From: CAWHOW01 sp963831005
GTDB taxonomy: Bacteria; Bacteroidota; Bacteroidia; Bacteroidales; CG2-30-32-10
DNA length: 64,000 nt
Direction: 5' to 3'
Assembly (NCBI GenBank): GCA_963831005.1
Contig: CAWHOW010000033.1
Coordinates: 100,729 to 164,728 of the forward strand
The translations under genes and the position numbers were made by a program. The notes under the pieces are model-generated. The model had not been told where the DNA came from. It saw only the letters and a program-made list of their open reading frames with translations, and made no database searches. This document shows, piece by piece, positions 8,437-15,436 of this stretch (position 1 is the stretch's first letter; each line of letters starts with the position of its first letter).

Positions 8437-8832
8437 ATGGATATTGAAATATTTTTCGCTGGGAATAAAAAAGTACATGCCAACTTAAATCAGTTTATTA
8501 TAAAAACTGATCAGCCTGTTAAAGCAGGAGGCGATGGTCAGGAGCCTTCTCCTTTTGATTTATTCCTCGCTTCATTGGGTACTTGTGCCGGAATCTTTGT
8601 AAAATCATTTTGTGATCAGAGGAATTTACCAACTGACAAAATAAAGATCATCGAACACATTGAAGTAGATCCTGTAAAACATTCAGTTTCAAAGATAGGC
8701 TTGAAAATCCTTTTACCTCCTGATTTTCCTGAAAAATATAAAAGTGCTGTTATAAGTGCTGCCGACCTTTGTGCTGTTAAAAGGTTAATTCAGAATCCGC
8801 CTGAATTTGATGTTTTTACAAATACTATTTAA
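8437..8832 (+). CDS. OsmC/Ohr-family protein
   Basis: This 131-residue protein carries the OsmC hallmark GGDGQEPSPFDLFLASLGTC, with conserved cysteines at C50 and C112 (SAADLCAVKR). The OsmC family reduces organic hydroperoxides with thiols and can also act on reactive sulfur species. The gene starts 11 bases after dsrE and 15 bases before the methyltransferase. In this setting it may detoxify peroxides or handle persulfides; sequence alone does not choose between these. Confidence 0.88.
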   Translation: MDIEIFFAGNKKVHANLNQFIIKTDQPVKAGGDGQEPSPFDLFLASLGTCAGIFVKSFCDQRNLPTDKIKIIEHIEVDPVKHSVSKIGLKILLPPDFPEKYKSAVISAADLCAVKRLIQNPPEFDVFTNTI

Positions 8833-8847
8833 TCTAATTATAAAATT

Positions 8848-9456
8848 ATGAATGAATTCGATATAAAAGCCCTTACATGGGATAATAATCCCTTGTTTGT
8901 TGAACGTTCAAAACATATTGCAGATAAGATACGTGAACATGTTCCTTTGAATAAGAAAATGGAAGGTTTTGAGTATGGCTGCGGAACCGGCCTGATCAGT
9001 TTTAACTTATTGCCTTATCTTAAAACCATCACTCTGGCTGATAGTTCTGATGGTATGCTCGAAGTACTGAAACAGAAAATTCAGAAACATAATGTTTCAT
9101 CAATGAGTGTCTTGAAAACTGATCTGATGGTTGATGAGATACCCGAAAAGAAATTCGATATAATTTATACAGCTATAACCCTGCATCACATTACAGATAT
9201 AGAAACCATATTGAAAAGATTTTATACGATGTTAAAAAAATCAGCATTTCTTTGCATTGCTGATTTAGATGAAGAAGATGGAAGTTTTCACGGCCCTGAT
9301 TTTACTGGGCATAAAGGCTTTAATCGCGAAGAAATGAAAAAGCTTTTTAAGGAAACTGGCTTTAAAAACATTAAAGTCGATACCTGCTATGTGATACACC
9401 GTGATAAGGATCAAAATAAAGGCTATCCTGTTTTCCTGATGACAGGAAAAAAATAA
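8848..9456 (+). CDS. Class I SAM-dependent methyltransferase
   Basis: This 202-residue protein has the SAM-binding motif I in EYGCGTGLISFNLL, an acidic motif II in TLADSSDGM, and the post-I strand FDIIYTAITLHHI. It is the last gene of the plus-strand operon and converges on the DUF302 gene with only 12 bases between stop codons. The methyl acceptor is unknown. A thiol or sulfide acceptor would fit the neighbourhood, but that is speculation. Confidence 0.88.
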   Translation: MNEFDIKALTWDNNPLFVERSKHIADKIREHVPLNKKMEGFEYGCGTGLISFNLLPYLKTITLADSSDGMLEVLKQKIQKHNVSSMSVLKTDLMVDEIPEKKFDIIYTAITLHHITDIETILKRFYTMLKKSAFLCIADLDEEDGSFHGPDFTGHKGFNREEMKKLFKETGFKNIKVDTCYVIHRDKDQNKGYPVFLMTGKK

Positions 9457-9468
9457 AATTCTTTTTAT

Positions 9469-9876
9469 TTAAAGAGCTCCGATAACTGACCGCACAATTT
9501 CCAGTGATTCAGCAGAAGCACCGCGTACTGCTTCGATCACACTCAAGGGCAATCCTGCTGCCATAGATTCCATGTTTAGTAATGTCACATACGCTTTTCC
9601 ATCATCTTTCTCATAAACCGAAATACGACAAGGCATCATTGCAGATACAATTCTTTCATGATTTTTTTCAAGCATCTTTCCTGAATATTCAGGTTTGCAA
9701 ATCTCAATTACCTGAACTGACCTCACTTCTTTGCCTGATTTGGCAAGCGATTGCTGAAGATTATGAGTTGCTGGATTCTGCCATTCTTTTTGTATCGCAG
9801 CAGCTATAAGCTTTTCAACTGTAGTAGCCACATCGAAAGGGCTTACTTGTTCAATAAAAATCCAGTTTCCGTTCAT
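9469..9876 (-). CDS. DUF302 domain-containing protein (copy 1)
   Basis: This 135-residue protein is a small alpha/beta DUF302 protein with no signal peptide. The segment CRISVYEKDDGKAYVTLLNM is the conserved core seen in the family. It is about half identical to its neighbour at 9956-10372 along its whole length, so the two arose by tandem duplication. It is the last gene of the minus-strand thioredoxin operon. The function of DUF302 is not established; heme-binding or redox roles have been suggested for relatives. Confidence 0.85.
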   Translation of the reverse strand: MNGNWIFIEQVSPFDVATTVEKLIAAAIQKEWQNPATHNLQQSLAKSGKEVRSVQVIEICKPEYSGKMLEKNHERIVSAMMPCRISVYEKDDGKAYVTLLNMESMAAGLPLSVIEAVRGASAESLEIVRSVIGAL

Positions 9877-9955
9877 GCTATAAATACTTAAATATTAATT
9901 CAATTCTTTGGTAATCGTTATTGCAGCAATAGTTCCATTGCTATAAAAAATGATT

Positions 9956-10372
9956 TCATTCTTTTATCTCCCCAATGACTGATTTAACAATTTCAATTGT
10001 CTCATAAGATGCGTCACGTATAATTTTATTTTCAGAAGCTGTTAATCCGGTTACCATTGCGGCCATGTTAAAGAAAGAAACATAAGTCATCCCATCTTCT
10101 TTTTCATACACTGATATGCGGCAAGGCATAGTCATTATGGAAGCAACCCTTTCGCGGTTTTTCTCATGCATAAATCCTGAATACTGCTGTTTGCAAAGTT
10201 CAATTACCTGGACAGGCTTCATCACTTTGCCCTCTTTCGCAAATGATTGCTGAAGATTGTGAACAGCTGGATTCTTCCATTCCTTTTGTGATGCCGATGC
10301 AATAATTTTCTCAACAGTGATAGTTACATCGAAAGGGCTTACCTGCTCAATAAATATTTGATTTTCTGTCAT
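9956..10372 (-). CDS. DUF302 domain-containing protein (copy 2)
   Basis: This 138-residue paralogue of the downstream gene shares the FIEQVSPFDV start, the HNLQQS helix and the CRISVYEKEDGMTYVSFFNM core. It begins 19 bases after the membrane-anchored thioredoxin gene. Retention of both copies with similar length and no breaks suggests each is functional. A Cys (C in VIELCKQQYSG) is shared by both copies and is a candidate reactive residue. Confidence 0.85.
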   Translation of the reverse strand: MTENQIFIEQVSPFDVTITVEKIIASASQKEWKNPAVHNLQQSFAKEGKVMKPVQVIELCKQQYSGFMHEKNRERVASIMTMPCRISVYEKEDGMTYVSFFNMAAMVTGLTASENKIIRDASYETIEIVKSVIGEIKE

Positions 10373-10391
10373 AAGTATATTTATATTTATT

Positions 10392-10817
10392 TCAACTTAA
10401 TGTACTTTTTTTAATTTCCTTAAGAAGAAAATCTTTTGTTTTCCCTCCCACAAAACGATTTATTTCTTTCCCATTTTTAAATAAAATCATCGTGGGTATA
10501 CTCCTTACTTTATATTTGGCAGCTATAGCCTGATGTTGCTCAATGTTTAATTTACCAACTGATTCATTCCCATTCAACTCCTCGGCAACACTGTTTATAA
10601 CTGGAGCCATCATTTTGCATGGCATGCACCATTCTGCCCAGAAATCAACTAATGTAACTCCTGTATTTATTTTGTTTTGGAAATTTTGATCAGTTAGAAT
10701 TTTTATTTTTTCATGATCCTGCACCATTGGCATATTTTTCATTTTCTTGAAAAAATACAAAAAATAAAAACCAAAAATTGCAATCACAATGCCTACTATA
10801 ACCAATGAAGTATTCAT
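10392..10817 (-). CDS. Membrane-anchored thioredoxin
   Basis: This 141-residue protein has an N-terminal membrane helix (about residues 5-23) followed by a thioredoxin domain with the active site WCMPC (C64, C67) in VDFWAEWCMPCKMMAP and the cis-proline loop RSIPTMI. The Met-Pro dipeptide between the cysteines is unusual; most thioredoxins have Gly-Pro. The helix may place the domain on either membrane face; no cleavage site is obvious. It is one of four thioredoxins in the same operon. Confidence 0.9.
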   Translation of the reverse strand: MNTSLVIVGIVIAIFGFYFLYFFKKMKNMPMVQDHEKIKILTDQNFQNKINTGVTLVDFWAEWCMPCKMMAPVINSVAEELNGNESVGKLNIEQHQAIAAKYKVRSIPTMILFKNGKEINRFVGGKTKDFLLKEIKKSTLS

Positions 10818-10848
10818 ACTGCTAATTTGTTCGAAAATTAAATTTTAT

Positions 10849-11031
10849 TTATTTAACCTGCACAGCTCCTGTGGGGCAATATTTTGCGCATTTTCCGCAT
10901 TCGGTGCATTTATCCTTATCAATTACTGGAAGTCCATAACCATCCTGTGTAATAGCTTCTGCAGGACAAATTCGCAAAATAGGACAACGATGATTTTGCG
11001 GGCATAATCGTTCACTTATGATGTATGACAT
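10849..11031 (-). CDS. Small ferredoxin-like [4Fe-4S] protein
   Basis: This 60-residue protein has a standard second cluster motif CTECGKCAKYCP (C42, C45, C48, C52) but an irregular first one (C10, C16, C22 in LCPQNHRCPILRICP), with wider Cys spacing than in bacterial 2[4Fe-4S] ferredoxins. Such small proteins occur near thioredoxin-like genes in anaerobes. It could donate electrons to the thioredoxins of this operon or to the Hdr-like complex; neither is shown by sequence. Confidence 0.82.
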   Translation of the reverse strand: MSYIISERLCPQNHRCPILRICPAEAITQDGYGLPVIDKDKCTECGKCAKYCPTGAVQVK

Positions 11032-11067
11032 GATATGAATTAATTTAATAGATTAATAACTGTTTCT

Positions 11068-11292
11068 TTAATTACAGCAACTATTTGCCTGTTTTTTCTT
11101 CCTTGTGCTTATACCAAAAGGTAAGTATAAAGGACAAAAACTAATAAGACTTGTAAGTATAAATATTCCTGATAAAATAATTAATATTATCGCTAATATT
11201 CCAGAGATAACATTGGTCAAATAAAGTGTTACTACCGTAGCAGCTATCAGTATCCTGATAATTTTATCTGCAGAACCCATATTGTTTTTCAT
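11068..11292 (-). CDS. Small membrane protein, DUF2892/YgaP-type
   Basis: This 74-residue protein starts with GSADKIIRILIAATVVTLYL, the DUF2892 signature (one amphipathic and two membrane helices), and ends with a Cys-rich tail (NSCCN). In other bacteria DUF2892 segments are fused to rhodanese sulfurtransferase domains (YgaP). The gene overlaps the next upstream gene by 4 bases. A role in anchoring sulfur-transfer or thioredoxin partners to the membrane is an inference. Confidence 0.8.
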   Translation of the reverse strand: MKNNMGSADKIIRILIAATVVTLYLTNVISGILAIILIILSGIFILTSLISFCPLYLPFGISTRKKKQANSCCN

Positions 11293-11537
11293 TTTTCTGT
11301 TTTTTTATTTTTATTAAACATATTTCCAAATAAATAACCTATCATCGCTCCCCAGATTGAACTTATCCATGGATTTGAAGTGATAGGACAAGAACCTGTC
11401 GGGCAGCCAACAACTTTATAATATATATAACCACCTGTAGCTCCTAAAGCCAAACCAATTATTTCAGGGTATGAAACCTTAATTCGCTGTAGCACCTTTT
11501 GCAATCCTGTTACTTTCGTTTCACTTGTATTTTCCAT
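11289..11537 (-). CDS. Small membrane protein, DUF6132-like
   Basis: From the ATG at 11537 the protein has 82 residues (an upstream start at 11570 would overlap the preceding thioredoxin gene). It has two glycine-rich hydrophobic helices (IIGLALGATGGYIYYKVV and WGAMIGYLFGNMF) separated by a conserved GCPTGSCPITSNPW loop with two cysteines. This pattern is typical of small Bacteroidota proteins placed near thioredoxins and rhodaneses. The two loop cysteines are plausible thiol-relay residues. It overlaps the DUF2892 gene by 4 bases. Confidence 0.78.
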   Translation of the reverse strand: MENTSETKVTGLQKVLQRIKVSYPEIIGLALGATGGYIYYKVVGCPTGSCPITSNPWISSIWGAMIGYLFGNMFNKNKKTEK

Positions 11538-11538
11538 A

Positions 11539-11901
11539 TTATGCCTGTTTTCCGTTAAGTAAAACTTCACTTATAATTTTTATAAATGAATCCTTTGGTA
11601 TTGCTCCCATAACCATCTGTGGTTGTCCTTCAGCAGGCACAAAAAGAATAGATGGTATGCTTTGAATTCCAAATATAGAGGCTAGTGCCTGCTGGTCTTC
11701 GGTATCTACTTTATAAATATCTAGCTTTCCTTTATAATCCTCTGAAAGCTCTTCAAGCACAGGGGCAACCATCTGGCATGGCCCGCACCAGTCAGCATAA
11801 AAATCAATGATGCATGGATTATTCCCTTCAAATTTCCATTCTTTATTTTCCTTGTAATTAAAAACCTTTTTAGTAAAAGTTTCTTCTGTTAAATGTTCCA
11901 T
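11539..11901 (-). CDS. Thioredoxin, cytosolic
   Basis: This 120-residue protein has the canonical WCGPC site (C39, C42) within FYADWCGPCQMVAP and the cis-proline QSIPSIL. Unlike its neighbours it has no signal or membrane helix. It ends one base before the DUF6132-like start. It is likely a disulfide reductase for partners in the same operon. Confidence 0.92.
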   Translation of the reverse strand: MEHLTEETFTKKVFNYKENKEWKFEGNNPCIIDFYADWCGPCQMVAPVLEELSEDYKGKLDIYKVDTEDQQALASIFGIQSIPSILFVPAEGQPQMVMGAIPKDSFIKIISEVLLNGKQA

Positions 11902-11932
11902 AACAATAAATTTTAGAATTTATACTAAACAA

Positions 11933-12409
11933 TTATTTTTTACTATTTGTAAATTTCTCTATGGCGCTTGTTATATCACTCTTTTGTGTGATTCCTACAA
12001 ACCTCTCTACTTCCTTCCCATCTTTAAGTATGATCATCGTGGGAATATTTTGCACATTATATCTGTCAGCTATTGCTGGACTTTGGTCAATATCAAGTTT
12101 GAAGACATTAGCTTTGCCGCTCATTTCTTTGCCTACACTTTCAATTACTGGGCCCATCATTCTGCAAGGCGGGCACCATGTAGCCCAGAAATCAACTAGT
12201 ACAATCCCTGTGGTTGTGTTTTCATCAAATGTCTTTTCTGTTAATGTTATTACACTCCCCGTGTTCTTATCAGTTGAAGGTAAATCAGAAGCATCAGATA
12301 TATTTTTATCATTGGTTGATGCATGACCCTTGCAATTAATATTACTTATAATCAGTGCCGATACGAACAGTGCTACTATGATTGTTATTGGATTAAAATA
12401 TTTTTTCAT
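11933..12409 (-). CDS. Exported thioredoxin-like protein
   Basis: This 158-residue protein has an N-terminal hydrophobic segment followed by ISNINCKG, which might be a divergent lipoprotein site (Cys26) or an uncleaved anchor. After a low-complexity linker comes a thioredoxin domain with WCPPC (C79, C82) in VDFWATWCPPCRMMGP. The Pro-Pro active site is typical of CcmG/TlpA-like and other reducing envelope thioredoxins. It is the envelope member of the set and may deliver electrons to the exported DsrE protein encoded at 8006; that pairing is an inference from location. Confidence 0.88.
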   Translation of the reverse strand: MKKYFNPITIIVALFVSALIISNINCKGHASTNDKNISDASDLPSTDKNTGSVITLTEKTFDENTTTGIVLVDFWATWCPPCRMMGPVIESVGKEMSGKANVFKLDIDQSPAIADRYNVQNIPTMIILKDGKEVERFVGITQKSDITSAIEKFTNSKK

Positions 12410-12421
12410 TGCATTACGATT

Positions 12422-12751
12422 TTATTTATAACTATTAATTTCATTTATCAATACCTTTTTTGACTGAACTCCAACAAATTGTTTAACTTTTTTCCCATCT
12501 TTAAATAGTAATAAAGTCGGTATATTTCTTATTCCATATGTCATAGCAATACTCTGATTGCTATCCACGTCAAGCTTTGCAATTTGTGCAATGTTACCTA
12601 CTTCTGCGGCTACTTCTTGTAGTATAGGTGTTTGCATCCTGCAAGGTCCGCACCACTCAGCCCAGAAATCAACTAGTACAATTCCATTGGAAATTACCTT
12701 CTCAAAATTCAGGGCGTTTACATTTAATATTTCTTTTGATAAACCTATCAT
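12422..12751 (-). CDS. Thioredoxin, first gene of the sigma-54-type operon
   Basis: From the ATG at 12751 this is a 109-residue classical thioredoxin with WCGPC (C34, C37) and RNIPTLLLF. A longer frame opens at a GTG at 12799, but that start would lie inside a sigma-54-type promoter (12783-12798), which favours the ATG at 12751 and a normal family length. It is followed after 12 bases by the exported thioredoxin and begins the nine-gene operon running to 9469. Confidence 0.9.
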   Translation of the reverse strand: MIGLSKEILNVNALNFEKVISNGIVLVDFWAEWCGPCRMQTPILQEVAAEVGNIAQIAKLDVDSNQSIAMTYGIRNIPTLLLFKDGKKVKQFVGVQSKKVLINEINSYK

Positions 12752-12782
12752 GTCTTTTTTATTTATTATTTCTCTTTCTTTA

Positions 12783-12798
12783 TTCAATGACCGTGCCA
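12783..12798 (-). promoter_or_regulatory. Sigma-54-type -24/-12 promoter for the thioredoxin operon
   Basis: The minus strand reads TGGCACG-GTCA-TTGAA, against the RpoN consensus TGGCACG-N4-TTGCA. Only the -12 C differs, and spacing is exact. Transcription would start near 12772, about 20 bases before the ATG at 12751. A sigma-54 activator gene lies immediately divergent. Confidence 0.65.
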
Positions 12799-12886
12799 CA
12801 ATGTATATATTGCTGATTGATAGCTTTTAAGATAATATTTGCTACTTTAATAATGTTAATTACAGATTAATATATAATTAATGTTA

Positions 12887-12910
12887 TTAACTTTGCATTA
12901 ACTAAGTTAA
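12887..12910 (+). promoter_or_regulatory. Promoter and inverted repeat upstream of the sigma-54 activator gene
   Basis: A TAACTTTG -7 element (12888-12895) overlaps the left arm of an inverted repeat, TTAACTT-N10-AAGTTAA, ending 9 bases before the ATG at 12920. The overlap suggests a repressor or autoregulatory site. Confidence 0.45.
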
Positions 12911-12919
12911 TTATCAAAT

Positions 12920-14305
12920 ATGAAAAGAACAGATGAAACTGAAATTATTCTTGAAGCTCCCTGTGGAATATTCATGACTGACAGAGCAATGAATATTACA
13001 TTCTGGAACAATGACATGGAAAAACTCAGCGGCATAGTCAGAACTACAGCATTAAAACAAAAGTTGTCTTTTGTGAAATTCTTCAATATTAATGGGGTAG
13101 GGAAAACTATTCTGGATTTCAAAGAATGTTTCAAAGGAAAAAAAACTAATGTTGCCAAAACAGCTTTTATTGAAAATGGTAATCATGAACAAATACTTGT
13201 TTTTATAAATGCACGATTTGTGAATGATGGTAATGAGCAAAAATTAATTGTAATTGTTACAGACATTTCAAGAGAAATTACTTGCAGCACTGTCTCTGCT
13301 GCTCCACTTATCGTAAAAGAGAAAGAAGCATTGCAGAGAATTGTAGGAAGGGATGAAAAAATAATGGAACTCTACAGAATGATTGAAATGGCAGCCGATT
13401 CTATGGCCAATGTAAATATATCGGGCGAAAGCGGAACTGGAAAAGAACTTGTCGCAAATGCTATCCATCAGCTATCAGGCAGGAACAATAAACCATTCAT
13501 TAAAGTTAATTGTTCAGCTCTTACTGAAACTTTGCTTGAAAGCGAATTATTCGGTCATGTTAAAGGATCATTTACCGGAGCTTACAAAGACAAAATAGGG
13601 AAATTTGAAGCAGCGGGTGGTGGCACTGTTTTCCTTGATGAGATTGGTGAGATCAGCCAGATGATTCAGGTTAAATTATTACGTGTAATTCAGGATAAAA
13701 TTGTTGAACGTGTAGGTGATAATAAACCTATTAAAGTTGATATGCGCATCATTACTGCTACAAATAAAAATCTAAGGGAACTTGTCGGCAAAGGCCTTTT
13801 CAGGGAAGATCTTTTTTACCGATTAAATGTTTTTCAAATTCATACTCCTGCTTTGAGGCATAGAATGAATGATATTCCTTTACTTTCCGAACATTTTATA
13901 AAAAATTTTAATAGTACTACCGGTAAACATATTACCGGGCTTACAGAAGATGCTTACCGCATCGTTATGGATTACAACTGGCCGGGAAATGTTCGCGAAC
14001 TTGAAAACAGCATTGAACATGCCTTCGTTGTTTGCAATAAAAAACTAATTGACGTTTTTGATCTTCCGCAAGATATCAGGATGATTACTTTAAATAAAGA
14101 TTATTTGAAAACATCTGTACCTGCTCTTTATGAACAAAAAAATAATCCTCTAATTAATCAGGCTTCATTTAGAATTATTACCAGGGAGCAATTAGAAAGC
14201 ATCCTTTCTTCAAATAAGTTTAACAGAAAGCAAACGGCAAATAATTTAGGAGTAAGTACCGTTGCTCTGTGGAAGAAAATGAAAAAGTTTGGAATTATTA
14301 GTTAA
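12920..14305 (+). CDS. Sigma-54-dependent transcriptional activator with PAS sensor domain
   Basis: This 461-residue protein has an N-terminal PAS-like domain (about 8-110; CGIFMTDRAMNITFWNNDME), an AAA+ sigma-54 activation domain (about 138-370) with Walker A GESGTGKE, the sigma-54 contact loop written GSFTGA (usually GAFTGA) and Walker B GGTVFLDEIGE, and a Fis-type helix-turn-helix at the end (NRKQTANNLGVSTVALWKKM). It lacks a receiver domain, so it senses its signal directly through PAS. It is divergent from the thioredoxin operon, whose promoter looks sigma-54 dependent, and convergent with the QmoC-like gene. Confidence 0.94.
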   Translation: MKRTDETEIILEAPCGIFMTDRAMNITFWNNDMEKLSGIVRTTALKQKLSFVKFFNINGVGKTILDFKECFKGKKTNVAKTAFIENGNHEQILVFINARFVNDGNEQKLIVIVTDISREITCSTVSAAPLIVKEKEALQRIVGRDEKIMELYRMIEMAADSMANVNISGESGTGKELVANAIHQLSGRNNKPFIKVNCSALTETLLESELFGHVKGSFTGAYKDKIGKFEAAGGGTVFLDEIGEISQMIQVKLLRVIQDKIVERVGDNKPIKVDMRIITATNKNLRELVGKGLFREDLFYRLNVFQIHTPALRHRMNDIPLLSEHFIKNFNSTTGKHITGLTEDAYRIVMDYNWPGNVRELENSIEHAFVVCNKKLIDVFDLPQDIRMITLNKDYLKTSVPALYEQKNNPLINQASFRIITREQLESILSSNKFNRKQTANNLGVSTVALWKKMKKFGIIS

Positions 14306-14315
14306 CCAATATTCG

Positions 14316-15431
14316 TTAAGATGGCTTATTAAAGTAAAACCATAATGCCAACGGCCTGTACAAGGCATGTGCAAATTTTGAAAATCCAAACAGCAATACC
14401 AGTTCCATTGATACAATAGTATGAAGCATGAATATGATTTGATTAAACAAGTTTGCAGCAGCAATTCCAACCGTCACTTCAAGCCAGAAACCTGTAAAAC
14501 CTGCTATCCATAAGAATATCAGTAGCATCCAGTCAGCAAGCATGGTGTTTTCATATGAACGTGTTACTTTAGTTATCCTGTAATAAATTGCCAGTGTCGC
14601 TCCATACATCATAAGTATGCCCGCTGCCGTTCCAAGTATTCTGCTTGGAAGCCAGATAGATGTTGCAGGGTCTTTCAATATGAAATCAAGCGAAGTGGCT
14701 ATTAGCAAACCAATAAATCCCCACATGATAGCCCAATGTACAAACCACGGTTTTACTATTTCTGGTTTTATTCTCCAGTGCGATTCTTCTTCACTGTCGC
14801 AGGTTTTGTAACGCTTCATTGTTCCAAGTTCATTAATTAATTTACCCATTGAAACCCATAATGAACTTTTCTTTTTATTATCTTTTACCCTGTCCTTTAA
14901 AAATCTTCTTACCAAAGTATAAATTCCCCAAACCATTGATAATCCTGTTAAGCTGAATATTATTAGTCCTAAATTATGTATCACTTCGTATGGCATTATT
15001 TCAAATATCCACCTTGAAACAAGGTAATCCGGTTTAATGGTAAACAAGAAAAATCCAAGTACAACAGCTAAAATAAATGTTATAAAAATCGAAAATGGAT
15101 TGCTTTTAAAAATTAGTTTAGTAAGTCCTGTAGGGTCATAACTGGCAATGGCATACCTGCGTAATGCAGCCATATAATCACCCGGAGCCGCCTGCCGCGG
15201 ACAATTTAATGAACATTCCCCGCAGGCATAACATAACCATAATTCTTTGCTCTTTAAAATTTCTTCTTGTTGTCCTAGCATCCCGTAGCGTATAAACGTG
15301 CGCGGGAAGTTTGCGTCCTTATCGGTAAGTCCGCAGATTGCTGTACAATTGCCGCAACTAAAACAAGCATTAAAGTCTTTTGCTCCGTATTTTTTCATTT
15401 CTTCAGCAAAATCTGAATTTATTTTTGCCAT
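14316..15431 (-). CDS. QmoC-like membrane subunit (HdrC domain fused to HdrE/NarI-like membrane domain)
   Basis: This 371-residue protein has two [4Fe-4S] motifs, CFSCGNCTAIC (C23-C33) and CYACGECSLNCPRQAAPGDY (C67-C77), followed from about residue 105 by six or so membrane helices with several histidines, as in QmoC, where a cytochrome b-like domain exchanges electrons with quinone. It ends the six-gene operon and lies 5 bases after the HdrA gene. It is the part that would couple the complex to the membrane quinone pool. Sulfate reducers use Qmo with AprAB, but no apr gene is visible here. Confidence 0.9.
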   Translation of the reverse strand: MAKINSDFAEEMKKYGAKDFNACFSCGNCTAICGLTDKDANFPRTFIRYGMLGQQEEILKSKELWLCYACGECSLNCPRQAAPGDYMAALRRYAIASYDPTGLTKLIFKSNPFSIFITFILAVVLGFFLFTIKPDYLVSRWIFEIMPYEVIHNLGLIIFSLTGLSMVWGIYTLVRRFLKDRVKDNKKKSSLWVSMGKLINELGTMKRYKTCDSEEESHWRIKPEIVKPWFVHWAIMWGFIGLLIATSLDFILKDPATSIWLPSRILGTAAGILMMYGATLAIYYRITKVTRSYENTMLADWMLLIFLWIAGFTGFWLEVTVGIAAANLFNQIIFMLHTIVSMELVLLFGFSKFAHALYRPLALWFYFNKPS

Positions 15432-15436
15432 GTTGT

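Noticed and set aside
12422..12799. Longer GTG start for the first thioredoxin
   Set aside because: The extra codons lie within the sigma-54-type promoter and would lengthen the protein beyond the family norm.
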